A DNA stretch of 5,618 nucleotides, from positions 1 through 5,618 of the forward strand of contig CALBET010000396.1 in assembly GCA_937888665.1 (NCBI GenBank), read 5' to 3'. The position numbers and the translations under genes are program-made. The DNA comes from an uncultured Acidobacteriota bacterium. GTDB lineage: Bacteria > Acidobacteriota > Vicinamibacteria > Vicinamibacterales > UBA8438. Positions 1 to 5,618 of this stretch are shown here, piece after piece. Position 1 is the first letter of the stretch, and every line of letters begins with the position of its first letter. The notes under the pieces were generated by a model that made no database searches, was not told the origin of the DNA, and saw only the letters and a program-made list of their open reading frames with translations.

Positions 1-520
1 GGACGCTGACCCGGTCGCAGGCGACCGTTTCTTCCGTGTTGAACCCAAGGACCGTGGTCACCCGTCGGCGGGGGCGGCCGTCGTTCATGCCGTCGAGATC
101 GATGAAATAGACCGGCTCGTCGGCCCGACCGCGATAGGTGACGCAACTCCGGAGTCCGGCGCTGATGAAGGCCAGGTGTGAGTCGGCGTTGAGGGGCTCC
201 GTCTGCCGCTGCTCGGCCGACAGCTCCTTGCGGAGGTCCAGCTCGTCGTGCTTGTACCCGGCGCCTTCAGGGAAGACGTTGCGAAAAAACGAGAGGTATG
301 GCGCCAATCCGTTGCGTTTTCGGTTCAGACGGATGGCCAGGCTCTGATCGAGATAGCCGGCAGTGGTGTGATACGAGGAGTACAGCGCTTGCGGAAACCG
401 TGCGAGCACGTTTCCGTGTCTCGCGGTCACGCGCTCACGAACGTCAACGAAGTCGACTCGAGCGCGCGGGCTGATTTCGAGCGCGACTTCGACCGGTGCC
501 ATCGCCACTGAGTTCAACAT
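1..520 (-). CDS. Divergent YjbQ/UPF0047-family protein, partial (3' end beyond the left edge)
   Basis: An open frame of 173 codons runs leftward from ATG at 520 to the edge without a stop. It matches the order of YjbQ-family landmarks: HTTAGY at residues 51-56 (family HTSA/HTTA motif), GYKHDE at 88-93 (family Y-x-H-D motif), NADSHL at 111-116 (family SH-I/L-K motif), a G at 131, then YFIDLDG at 138-144 and RRRVTTVLGF at 151-160, the family's final strand. E. coli YjbQ is 138 residues and is reported to have weak thiamine-phosphate synthase activity; whether this protein does is unknown. The GTWQ signature just before the YFIDLDG strand is missing and reads RADEP. The protein continues at least 13 residues past the strand where YjbQ normally ends. 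ATG at 520 lies one base after the upstream stop codon; an in-frame ATG at 532 would overlap that gene, and ATG at 502 is a third option. No strong Shine-Dalgarno is visible, so translational coupling is likely. Family call fairly firm, function not. Confidence 0.75.
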   Translation of the reverse strand, partial: MLNSVAMAPVEVALEISPRARVDFVDVRERVTARHGNVLARFPQALYSSYHTTAGYLDQSLAIRLNRKRNGLAPYLSFFRNVFPEGAGYKHDELDLRKELSAEQRQTEPLNADSHLAFISAGLRSCVTYRGRADEPVYFIDLDGMNDGRPRRRVTTVLGFNTEETVACDRVSV

Positions 521-521
521 T

Positions 522-773
522 CTAACCCACATGGGCGAGGAGGAGACGCATCGCGTCGAGGTCCAGTCCATAGGCGGCCCGGCAGAACCCCTGAACCGAC
601 ATGTCGCCGGAACGCACTCGGTCGTTGTGGCAGCGCCGGCACGTCCCATCCAGGACGCGGTGGGCGGATTCCCTCAGACCGGGCGATTGCGCCGCGAGCG
701 GTTTCAGGGCCCCGGTGCCGAGGCCGAGGCTGAGCCCGACCGTTGTCAGCGCAATCCGCCAGAAGGTGGGCAT
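522..773 (-). CDS. Short secreted single-haem cytochrome c-like protein, possibly a truncated remnant
   Basis: This 83-codon frame starts at ATG 773 and stops at TAG 522-524. Residues 1-28 look like a Sec signal peptide: Arg6, a hydrophobic stretch at 7-23, and a likely cut after Ala28 (PLAA/QS). One haem-attachment motif, CRRCH, lies at residues 45-49, followed by NDRVRSGDMSVQGF; Met58 could be a distal ligand. The CxxCH-N-D...SG-x-x-S pattern resembles the N-terminal cytochrome segment (PSCyt1-like) of large planctomycete/acidobacterial DUF1592-type proteins, which are several hundred residues long. Here the sequence leaves that pattern after about residue 63 and ends 20 residues later. It is therefore either a genuine small monohaem protein or a decayed N-terminal piece. 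The start is uncertain: an in-frame TTG lies at 788 and neither start has a clear Shine-Dalgarno. The downstream YjbQ-like gene follows after one base. The signal peptide together with the CxxCH in one frame is the main argument that it is or was a gene. Confidence 0.55.
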   Translation of the reverse strand: MPTFWRIALTTVGLSLGLGTGALKPLAAQSPGLRESAHRVLDGTCRRCHNDRVRSGDMSVQGFCRAAYGLDLDAMRLLLAHVG

Positions 774-939
774 GGGCAGTGTGGTCAACCCGGCGGTGAC
801 TTGGGCACACAAATCCACGATGAATATGAGGTAGTGTGGCCGTTGTCGAGGCGGTTTGCCACGGGCGGCCAGGTGGGTGGTCCGACTGCCGCTCTGGTAG
901 GATGCCGGCATCATGGGCGATCGAGAGGGGAGTCGAGCA
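774..939. promoter_or_regulatory. Divergent intergenic promoter region
   Basis: This 166-base gap lies between two genes transcribed away from each other, so it should carry both promoters. For the rightward gene the best candidate is an extended -10, TGGTAGGAT at 895-903 (4 of 6 to TATAAT plus a TG), with no convincing -35 at normal distance. For the leftward pair, the reverse strand has TCGACA (844-849) and CATATT (823-828), but their 15-base spacing is short. Both are weak matches to sigma-70 consensus. I saw no clear operator palindrome. Confidence 0.4.
923..932 (+). promoter_or_regulatory. Ribosome binding site that sets the propeller gene start at 940
   Basis: GAGAGGGGAG ends seven bases before ATG 940, a strong purine-rich Shine-Dalgarno at good spacing. 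An in-frame ATG at 913 lies upstream of it, has no such site and would place nine charged residues ahead of the signal peptide, so 940 is preferred. Confidence 0.65.
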
Positions 940-2325
940 ATGAGACGCGTAGTGATGGTCGCCGTCGCGCTGACGGTCCTGGGCGGGTTCCCCACGCCCG
1001 GGGCGGCCCAGCAGTGGCCCAAATTTCGCGGGTCGCACGCCGGCAGCATCGCCGACGATGCGGCGCTGCCGGAGACCTGGAGCGAGACCGAGAACATCGC
1101 CTGGACGATCGACGTCCCCGGCTTGAGCTGGAGTTCGCCGATCGTCTGGGACGACCATATCTTCGTGACGACCGCCGTCAGCGCGGCCGATGACGAGGTG
1201 CAGCCGATTCCGGGTCTCTATGACCCCGGCGAGCACAACGGTTCGGTGCCCGCGAGCGGCGAGCACCGGTGGTTGGTGTACGACATCGACTTCGAGACCG
1301 GCGCGGTTCGCTGGGTGAAGGAACTGCACCGCGGCGTGCCGACGATCACCCGGCACCTCAAGAACAGTTTTGCCTCTGAGACCCCGGTGACCGATGGGGA
1401 GCGGATCTACGTCTATTTCGGGAGCATCGGGCTGCTTGCTGCACTGGATTTCGACGGAGAGGAACTGTGGCGACGGGATCTCGGCACGTTCAACACGATG
1501 CAAGGGATGGCCACCGCCTCGTCACCGGCGCTGCACGGCGATCGGCTCTTTGTGGTCAACGACAACACGACACAATCCTTCCTCACGGCGTACGACACCG
1601 CCACCGGCAACCAGATTTGGCGGGTCGACCGGGACGAGCCGGGGCACACCTGGGCCACTCCGTTCGTGTGGGAGAACCACCTGCGGACCGAGATCGTCAC
1701 GGCGGCGACCGGGCGGGTACGCTCCTATGATCTGCAGGGCCAGCCGCTCTGGGAATTGAGCGGCATGTCGCTGTTGACCACGCCGAGTCCGTTTTCCAGC
1801 CACGGGCTGGTGTACATCAGTTCGGGGTACCCCGGGGGCTCTCTGCGACCGGTGTACGCCATCCAGCCTGGCGCGGCGGGCGACATTTCGGTGTATCAGG
1901 ACGTGGCCAGCGGGCTACAAGAGGGGTTCCCCGGTACGCGGCACTATTCTCAGGACGACCATGTCGTGTGGTCCTACCCGCTCCTGGGCACCTACAACAC
2001 CACCGCCCTCGTGCATGGCGACATCTACTACACATTGCTGGATCGTGGCTTTCTGACCGCGCACGACGCCGCGACCGGCGAAGAGGTGTATGGGCGGCAG
2101 CGTCTTGAGATTGGCAACGGTTTCACCGCCTCGCCTTGGGGCTACAACGGCAAAATCTTCCTCCTGAGCGAGGACGGCGACACGTTTGTGGTGCGGGCCG
2201 GACCGGAGTTCGAGATACTACACAAGAACTCGCTGCATGAGATGTCGCTGGCGACCCCGGCCGTGGCACACGGCAGCGTGATTCTCCGCACCCAGTCGAA
2301 GCTGTATCGCATTGCCCGCCCCTGA
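940..2325 (+). CDS. Secreted PQQ-like (BamB-type) beta-propeller protein
   Basis: The protein has 461 residues. Residues 1-23 form a Sec signal peptide (RR at 2-3, hydrophobic 4-16, likely cut GAA/QQ after Ala23). The mature part begins with the WPKFRG motif typical of secreted PQQ-like propellers. Blade-type repeats recur through the protein. Inner strands of the T/S-P type start near residues 147 (ETPV), 194 (SSPA), 239 (ATPF), 280 (TTPS) and 438 (ATPA). Outer strands include ALDFDGEELW near 168, AYDTATGNQIW near 217, YDLQGQPLW near 263 and HDAATGEEVY near 375, giving about seven or eight blades. There is no CxxCH haem domain, and the length is short for a quinoprotein dehydrogenase (usually about 550-700), so I infer a binding or scaffold role in the periplasm rather than catalysis. 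It has no cysteine, so it is not a lipoprotein as BamB is. Substrate or partner cannot be told. The stop lies 31 bases before the next gene, which may share its transcript. Confidence 0.85.
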   Translation: MRRVVMVAVALTVLGGFPTPGAAQQWPKFRGSHAGSIADDAALPETWSETENIAWTIDVPGLSWSSPIVWDDHIFVTTAVSAADDEVQPIPGLYDPGEHNGSVPASGEHRWLVYDIDFETGAVRWVKELHRGVPTITRHLKNSFASETPVTDGERIYVYFGSIGLLAALDFDGEELWRRDLGTFNTMQGMATASSPALHGDRLFVVNDNTTQSFLTAYDTATGNQIWRVDRDEPGHTWATPFVWENHLRTEIVTAATGRVRSYDLQGQPLWELSGMSLLTTPSPFSSHGLVYISSGYPGGSLRPVYAIQPGAAGDISVYQDVASGLQEGFPGTRHYSQDDHVVWSYPLLGTYNTTALVHGDIYYTLLDRGFLTAHDAATGEEVYGRQRLEIGNGFTASPWGYNGKIFLLSEDGDTFVVRAGPEFEILHKNSLHEMSLATPAVAHGSVILRTQSKLYRIARP

Positions 2326-2338
2326 ACCGGCGGCGGGC
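2314..2338 (+). repeat. GC-only inverted repeat spanning the propeller gene stop codon
   Basis: GCCCGCC (2314-2320) pairs perfectly with GGCGGGC (2332-2338) around an 11-base loop that contains the TGA stop at 2323-2325. It would form a stable 7-bp all-GC hairpin in the mRNA between the propeller and channel genes. There is no following T-run, so it is not a standard intrinsic terminator. It could mark an mRNA processing or attenuation point, or be a chance result of GC-rich sequence. Confidence 0.35.
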
Positions 2339-2356
2339 CGCACCGAAGTCATATCC

Positions 2357-3571
2357 ATGTTGAGCGTGTTCGAGAACTGGCTCGTCGAGCAGGGCGTTGA
2401 TTCCACCCTGGCCGGGATGGGCGCGACGGGCACCGGCGTCCTGGCCGTCCTCCTGCTGGCCGTCATCGTCGACCTGATCGCCAAGCGCGTGGTGGTGCGC
2501 TCGGTGGTGGGTCTGACCGAGCGTACCGAGACGGGTTGGGACGATGTCTTGGCCGAAACTCGGGTGTTTCACCGGCTGGCTCACATCGCACCGGGGTTAG
2601 TGGTTTACGCGTGTGTGCCCGCGGTACTCGGCGAGGGCACGAGCCCGACCACCCTCGTGAGGGCCGCGTGCCTGCTCTACATGATCGTCGTCGCCGTGTC
2701 GGTGCTCGACGGCGGTCTCAACGCGCTGGTCCACCTCGTTGGCGCCAGCCCGTACGGCGAGCGGTTGCCGCTGACCACCTTCGCGCAGGTGGCCAAGCTT
2801 CTGCTCTACGGCGTGGCCGTCATCGCCGCGGTGTCCATTGTCCTCGGTGAGTCTCCGGCGCTGCTGCTCAGCGGCCTCGGAGCCATGACCGCGGTGTTGA
2901 TGCTGATCTTCAAGGACCCGATTCTGGGGTTCGTGGGCGGCATCCAGCTCTCCGCCAACAAGATGGTGAGGCGCGGCGACTGGATCGAGATGCCCAAGTA
3001 CGGCGCCGACGGCGACGTGCTGGAAGTGGCGCTGACGACGGTCAAGGTGCAGAACTTCGACAAGACCATTACGACCATCCCGACCTACGCGCTGATCAGC
3101 GAATCGTTCAAGAACTGGCGCGGGATGGCCGAGTCCGAGGGGAGACGCATCAAGCGAGCGATCCACCTTGATATCGATTCCATCAAGTTCTGCGACGACG
3201 ACATGCTGACGCGCTTGTCGCGGAAGCCCTACCTGGCGGAGTATTTGGCGGCGAAACGCCGAGAGATCGAACTCTGGAACAGCGGGCACGACGAGGCATC
3301 GTCGACCACGCCATCCCCGAGGCGGCTGACCAACATCGGGACCTTTCGGGCCTATGTGATCGCCTTCCTGCGTCACCACCCGCAGATTCACCAGGAGATG
3401 ACGTTTCTGGTCCGCCAGCTTGCCCCTACCCCCCACGGTGTGCCGATCGAGGTGTATGTGTTCAGCCGCGACCAGAACTGGGTGAACTACGAGGGTATCC
3501 AGTCCGACATTTTCGACCATCTCCTGGCCGTGTTGCCCGAGTTCGAACTCCGCGCCTACCAGATAGCCTAG
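2357..3571 (+). CDS. ybdG: YbdG/MscM-like mechanosensitive ion channel (MscS superfamily)
   Basis: The protein has 404 residues, against 415 for E. coli YbdG, which it resembles along its whole length. Predicted membrane segments lie near residues 26-47, 74-92, 101-127 and 142-163, with the pore-lining MscS helix at about 167-198. The MscS core is very well kept: SPALLLSGLGAMTAVLML (166-183), then FKDPILGFVGGIQLSAN (185-201) and GDWIEMPKYGADG (207-219). These are followed by the cytoplasmic beta domain with LTTVKVQNFDKTITTIPTY (226-244) and SFKNW (250-254). C-terminal family landmarks are GRRIKR, RLTNIGTFRAY, MTFLVRQLAP and a QSDIFDHLLA stretch. YbdG gives a miniconductance tension-gated activity that helps survive osmotic downshock; the same role in the inner membrane is likely here. 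ATG 2357 is chosen from homolog alignment. A TTG at 2312 would add 15 residues and overlap the upstream gene. Neither start has a strong Shine-Dalgarno, so coupling to the propeller gene is possible. Confidence 0.93.
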   Translation: MLSVFENWLVEQGVDSTLAGMGATGTGVLAVLLLAVIVDLIAKRVVVRSVVGLTERTETGWDDVLAETRVFHRLAHIAPGLVVYACVPAVLGEGTSPTTLVRAACLLYMIVVAVSVLDGGLNALVHLVGASPYGERLPLTTFAQVAKLLLYGVAVIAAVSIVLGESPALLLSGLGAMTAVLMLIFKDPILGFVGGIQLSANKMVRRGDWIEMPKYGADGDVLEVALTTVKVQNFDKTITTIPTYALISESFKNWRGMAESEGRRIKRAIHLDIDSIKFCDDDMLTRLSRKPYLAEYLAAKRREIELWNSGHDEASSTTPSPRRLTNIGTFRAYVIAFLRHHPQIHQEMTFLVRQLAPTPHGVPIEVYVFSRDQNWVNYEGIQSDIFDHLLAVLPEFELRAYQIA

Positions 3572-3631
3572 CAGCCCGTGGTGGAAGTCCTGCGCGTGGA
3601 TGTCGGGCATCGTGGCGTATCTGACCCCACC

Positions 3632-3637
3632 TATAAT
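3632..3637 (+). promoter_or_regulatory. Candidate sigma-70 -10 box (TATAAT) for the M48 protease gene
   Basis: A perfect TATAAT lies in the 109-base gap after the channel gene. It stands out in such GC-rich DNA. Transcription would begin near 3644, leaving roughly 37 bases of leader before ATG 3681. The -35 at 17-base spacing (ATCGTG, 3609-3614) is poor and there is no TGn extension. The box overlaps an in-frame ATG at 3636, which would then not be transcribed, favouring the start at 3681. Confidence 0.45.
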
Positions 3638-3668
3638 GGAAACTTGGCGGTTGGTCGGCTTGAAGGAT

Positions 3669-3673
3669 GGGGA
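3669..3673 (+). promoter_or_regulatory. Ribosome binding site for the M48 protease gene
   Basis: GGGGA sits seven bases before ATG 3681, a reasonable Shine-Dalgarno position. An in-frame ATG at 3636 would put 15 mainly polar residues ahead of the signal peptide and has no such site. Confidence 0.5.
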
Positions 3674-3680
3674 TCGATCT

Positions 3681-5618
3681 ATGTCCTGGAACGTACGCGC
3701 GAGTGTGGTCGGTGTGGTGGCGTTGCTGTTCTCGCCACTACCGGCTGCGGCCCAGCTGTTCGGCGGCGTCAGTGACGAGCAGGAGATCGCGCTGGGTCGG
3801 GAAGCGGCGACGATGATGGAACAGGACCTCCAACTGCTTGAGGACGAGGAGGTCAACAGGTACGTCGCGGGTCTGGGCGAAGCGCTCGCGGCCGTGTCTG
3901 GCCGGCCCGAGTTGACGTACTCCTTCAAGGTGGTCGACACCCCGGAAATCAACGCGTTCGCGCTGCCTGGCGGTTTCATCTACGTCCATCGCGGCCTCAT
4001 CGAGGCGGCGGACAACGAGAGCGAACTGGCCGGGGTCGTAGGCCACGAGATCGGGCACGTGGTGGCCCGTCATGGTGTCGATCAGATGCGTCGCGCCCAG
4101 ATCGCGAATGTCGGTCTCGGGGTGCTCGGCTCGTTGCTGGGCGGCGGCAGGGCGGCTGAGGTCGGAAGCATGGCGGCCGAACTGGTGGCTGGCGGCACCT
4201 TCATGAAGTTCTCTCGCGACGCGGAGCGCGAGGCCGATCAGCTCGGCGTCCGCAACATCGCGGACGCCGGGCACGCGCCGCGCGGCATGATGACGTTCTT
4301 CGAGAAGCTCGCGGCCTTGCGCGAGCGAGACCCGAATGCGGTCGATCGGTTCTTCTCCTCTCATCCGAGTCCCGGCGAACGTATCGAAAACTTGAGCGGG
4401 CTGGTCGGAGAGCTGTCGGCGACGGCTGATCTCCGCGTGGACAGCGAGGCGTTTCGGCAGGTCCGCGTCCGCCTTGAGGCATTGCCTCGGCCTGAGCCGG
4501 TGCCGGCGGAGACGGACTCGGAGGCACGGACCGACACCGTACGGGCCGCTCCGGGCAGCGATGCCGCTGTGGCTGACGACCCCGACCCCGTTCCGGTGTT
4601 GGCTCCCAACACGCGGGCGGACCGCGACCATGACATCGCGGTCCGGTTGGCGCCCACATTCCACCAGGCTCTGGGCCCGGACCCTCGGTTCGACTACATC
4701 ACCGCGTTCGACTTCGATGGCGATTGGCGCGGGGACAACAACTGGGTGAACGCCGCCGACGAGCGACAGCCGCTGACAGCGTCCGTCTACTACGCCGTGT
4801 CGGAGACCCGCACACACTACTTTGCCATCTACGCGGTGTTTCATCCCCGCGACTACAAGGGCGGCAACGAGCGCGGCGCGCTCCTGAGCGAGGTGCTCCG
4901 GGACGGCGCTCGGCGCGTCGGAGACTTCGACCCGACTGGTCTGTCGCAGGACGCGGTCCTTGCTCACGAGAACGACATGGAAGGCGTGCTCGTCGTGGCA
5001 CGGAAAGACGGCCCCGATCCTCGATTTGCCGAGGTGTTGCGTATCGAAACACTGGCGCACAACGCGTTCCTCAAGTACACGCCGACCGGGGAGGGACCGA
5101 GCGGGGTTGAACGGGTGCCGGTGCGAGGCCAGAGCGTGGAGCTCTTCATTGAGCCCAAGGGGCACGGCATCGAAGCGTATCGAGGCGACGACGTTCAGCT
5201 CCGCTCGGCGGAGCAGGGGTTCGTGATCTATCGCTACGACGGGCGGGCCGAAGAGCCCGGTCTCGGGCGTGTGGCGTTCGGCAGTACCCGCCGGGAGTCG
5301 GTCGGCTACGATCTGGTGCCGCTCTACGACACGCTCTGGGCGCGTGCCCACGGCGGGGCGGGCGAGACGTTCGGAGACGACTTCACGTTCGCGCCCCTGT
5401 CGGTCAAGGCGCGGCAACGGAGTGGGGACGACAGTGTGCTGGAGGTCGATCCCGGCGCGCTCGGAGCGTCGTTGCGGGGCGCTGTCGGTGGGCGCAACAT
5501 GGCGCGGCCGCCCTGGGGGTGGTTCGACAGCCGGGAGCGGGACCGTCCGCTGGGCGAGTGGTTTCTCGACCCGGCGGGGATCATCGCGCGGCACTTCGCC
5601 CCGGACGAGCCGTTCTCG
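3681..5618 (+). CDS. Secreted BepA-like M48 zinc metalloprotease fused to a large C-terminal domain of unknown function, partial
   Basis: The frame runs 646 codons from ATG 3681 to the right edge with no stop. Residues 1-24 are a signal peptide (hydrophobic 8-20, likely cut PAAA/Q). An M48 domain follows, about 27-250: QEIALGRE near 35-42, FALPGGFIYVHRGL just before the active site, and HEIGH at 122-126 (zinc ligands His122 and His126, catalytic Glu123). SRDAEREADQLG carries the third ligand, Glu182, and Asp186, and SSHPSPGERI carries His228 at the place of the BepA regulatory histidine. The catalytic set is intact, so it should be active, probably in outer-membrane quality control in the periplasm. 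BepA follows this domain with TPR repeats; here there is instead a Pro/Glu/Asp-rich linker (about 269-316) and a further 330 residues I cannot assign. Notable motifs there are FDFDGDWRGDNNW (343-355), HENDMEG (429-435), KGHG (493-496) and PPWGWFD (610-616). There are no cysteines. Protease call firm; tail function unknown. Confidence 0.88.
   Translation, partial: MSWNVRASVVGVVALLFSPLPAAAQLFGGVSDEQEIALGREAATMMEQDLQLLEDEEVNRYVAGLGEALAAVSGRPELTYSFKVVDTPEINAFALPGGFIYVHRGLIEAADNESELAGVVGHEIGHVVARHGVDQMRRAQIANVGLGVLGSLLGGGRAAEVGSMAAELVAGGTFMKFSRDAEREADQLGVRNIADAGHAPRGMMTFFEKLAALRERDPNAVDRFFSSHPSPGERIENLSGLVGELSATADLRVDSEAFRQVRVRLEALPRPEPVPAETDSEARTDTVRAAPGSDAAVADDPDPVPVLAPNTRADRDHDIAVRLAPTFHQALGPDPRFDYITAFDFDGDWRGDNNWVNAADERQPLTASVYYAVSETRTHYFAIYAVFHPRDYKGGNERGALLSEVLRDGARRVGDFDPTGLSQDAVLAHENDMEGVLVVARKDGPDPRFAEVLRIETLAHNAFLKYTPTGEGPSGVERVPVRGQSVELFIEPKGHGIEAYRGDDVQLRSAEQGFVIYRYDGRAEEPGLGRVAFGSTRRESVGYDLVPLYDTLWARAHGGAGETFGDDFTFAPLSVKARQRSGDDSVLEVDPGALGASLRGAVGGRNMARPPWGWFDSRERDRPLGEWFLDPAGIIARHFAPDEPFS

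Noticed and set aside
248..511. An 87-codon rightward frame.
   Set aside because: It is antisense to the YjbQ-like gene, whose family motifs show the reverse strand is the coding one.
856..861. TTGCCA as a -35 box for the propeller gene.
   Set aside because: It matches five of six consensus bases but lies 36 bases before the candidate -10, too far for a sigma-70 promoter.
531..1193. A 220-codon rightward frame.
   Set aside because: It is antisense to the cytochrome-like ORF and then out of frame with the propeller gene; Arg/Gly-rich shadow composition.
514..1503. A 329-codon reverse-strand frame across the divergent region.
   Set aside because: It overlaps the propeller gene in antisense, and its low end runs over the cytochrome-like ORF in another frame; no signal peptide or motif.
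2312..2356. TTG start giving the channel 15 more residues.
   Set aside because: The added residues are Pro/Ala-rich, do not match YbdG, and there is no ribosome binding site before the TTG.
3578..3775. A 65-codon rightward frame after the channel gene.
   Set aside because: It overlaps the protease signal peptide in another frame, has no domain and no convincing Shine-Dalgarno.
2597..3979. A 460-codon open frame on the reverse strand.
   Set aside because: It covers the strongly conserved YbdG-like channel and the start of the protease in antisense; low-complexity His/Arg/Gly composition and no domain.
3738..5594. A 618-codon open frame on the reverse strand.
   Set aside because: It is exactly antisense to the M48 fusion gene, which has an intact active site and signal peptide. 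The reverse translation is rich in Arg/Pro/His, with no recognisable domain, as expected of a shadow frame in GC-rich DNA.

Overview
The window is GC-rich, has tightly packed genes and contains several Sec-type signal peptides ending in Ala-Gln. It suggests a free-living Gram-negative bacterium. The flavour (secreted PQQ-like propellers, a short CxxCH protein, a BepA-like M48 protease) is reminiscent of Acidobacteriota, especially Vicinamibacteria-like soil or marine genomes. That assignment is an impression from gene content and composition, not a demonstrated affiliation.

Layout. Two genes run leftward from about position 773: a short secreted single-haem cytochrome-like ORF (522-773), then, one base after its stop, a divergent YjbQ/UPF0047-family protein that runs off the left edge (1-520). 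A divergent intergenic region (774-939) separates them from a rightward series. This consists of a secreted PQQ-like beta-propeller (940-2325), a YbdG/MscM-type mechanosensitive channel (2357-3571), and, after a 109-base gap with a perfect TATAAT box, an M48 metalloprotease with a very long C-terminal extension (3681 to the right edge, 646 codons with no stop).

The rightward genes fit an envelope theme: a periplasmic propeller, an inner-membrane tension-gated channel and a periplasmic zinc protease. No shared pathway is evident. The propeller and channel genes are close enough (31 bases) to be co-transcribed, while the protease probably has its own promoter.

The most unusual content is in the two genes cut by the window edges. 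One is the in-frame fusion of a complete BepA-like M48 domain to roughly 330 residues of an unrecognised domain with conserved-looking acidic, His and Trp motifs. The other is the YjbQ relative, which keeps the family's His/Asp core but lacks the GTWQ signature and continues past the usual end of the family. I saw no tRNA, rRNA, CRISPR array, insertion sequence or origin.
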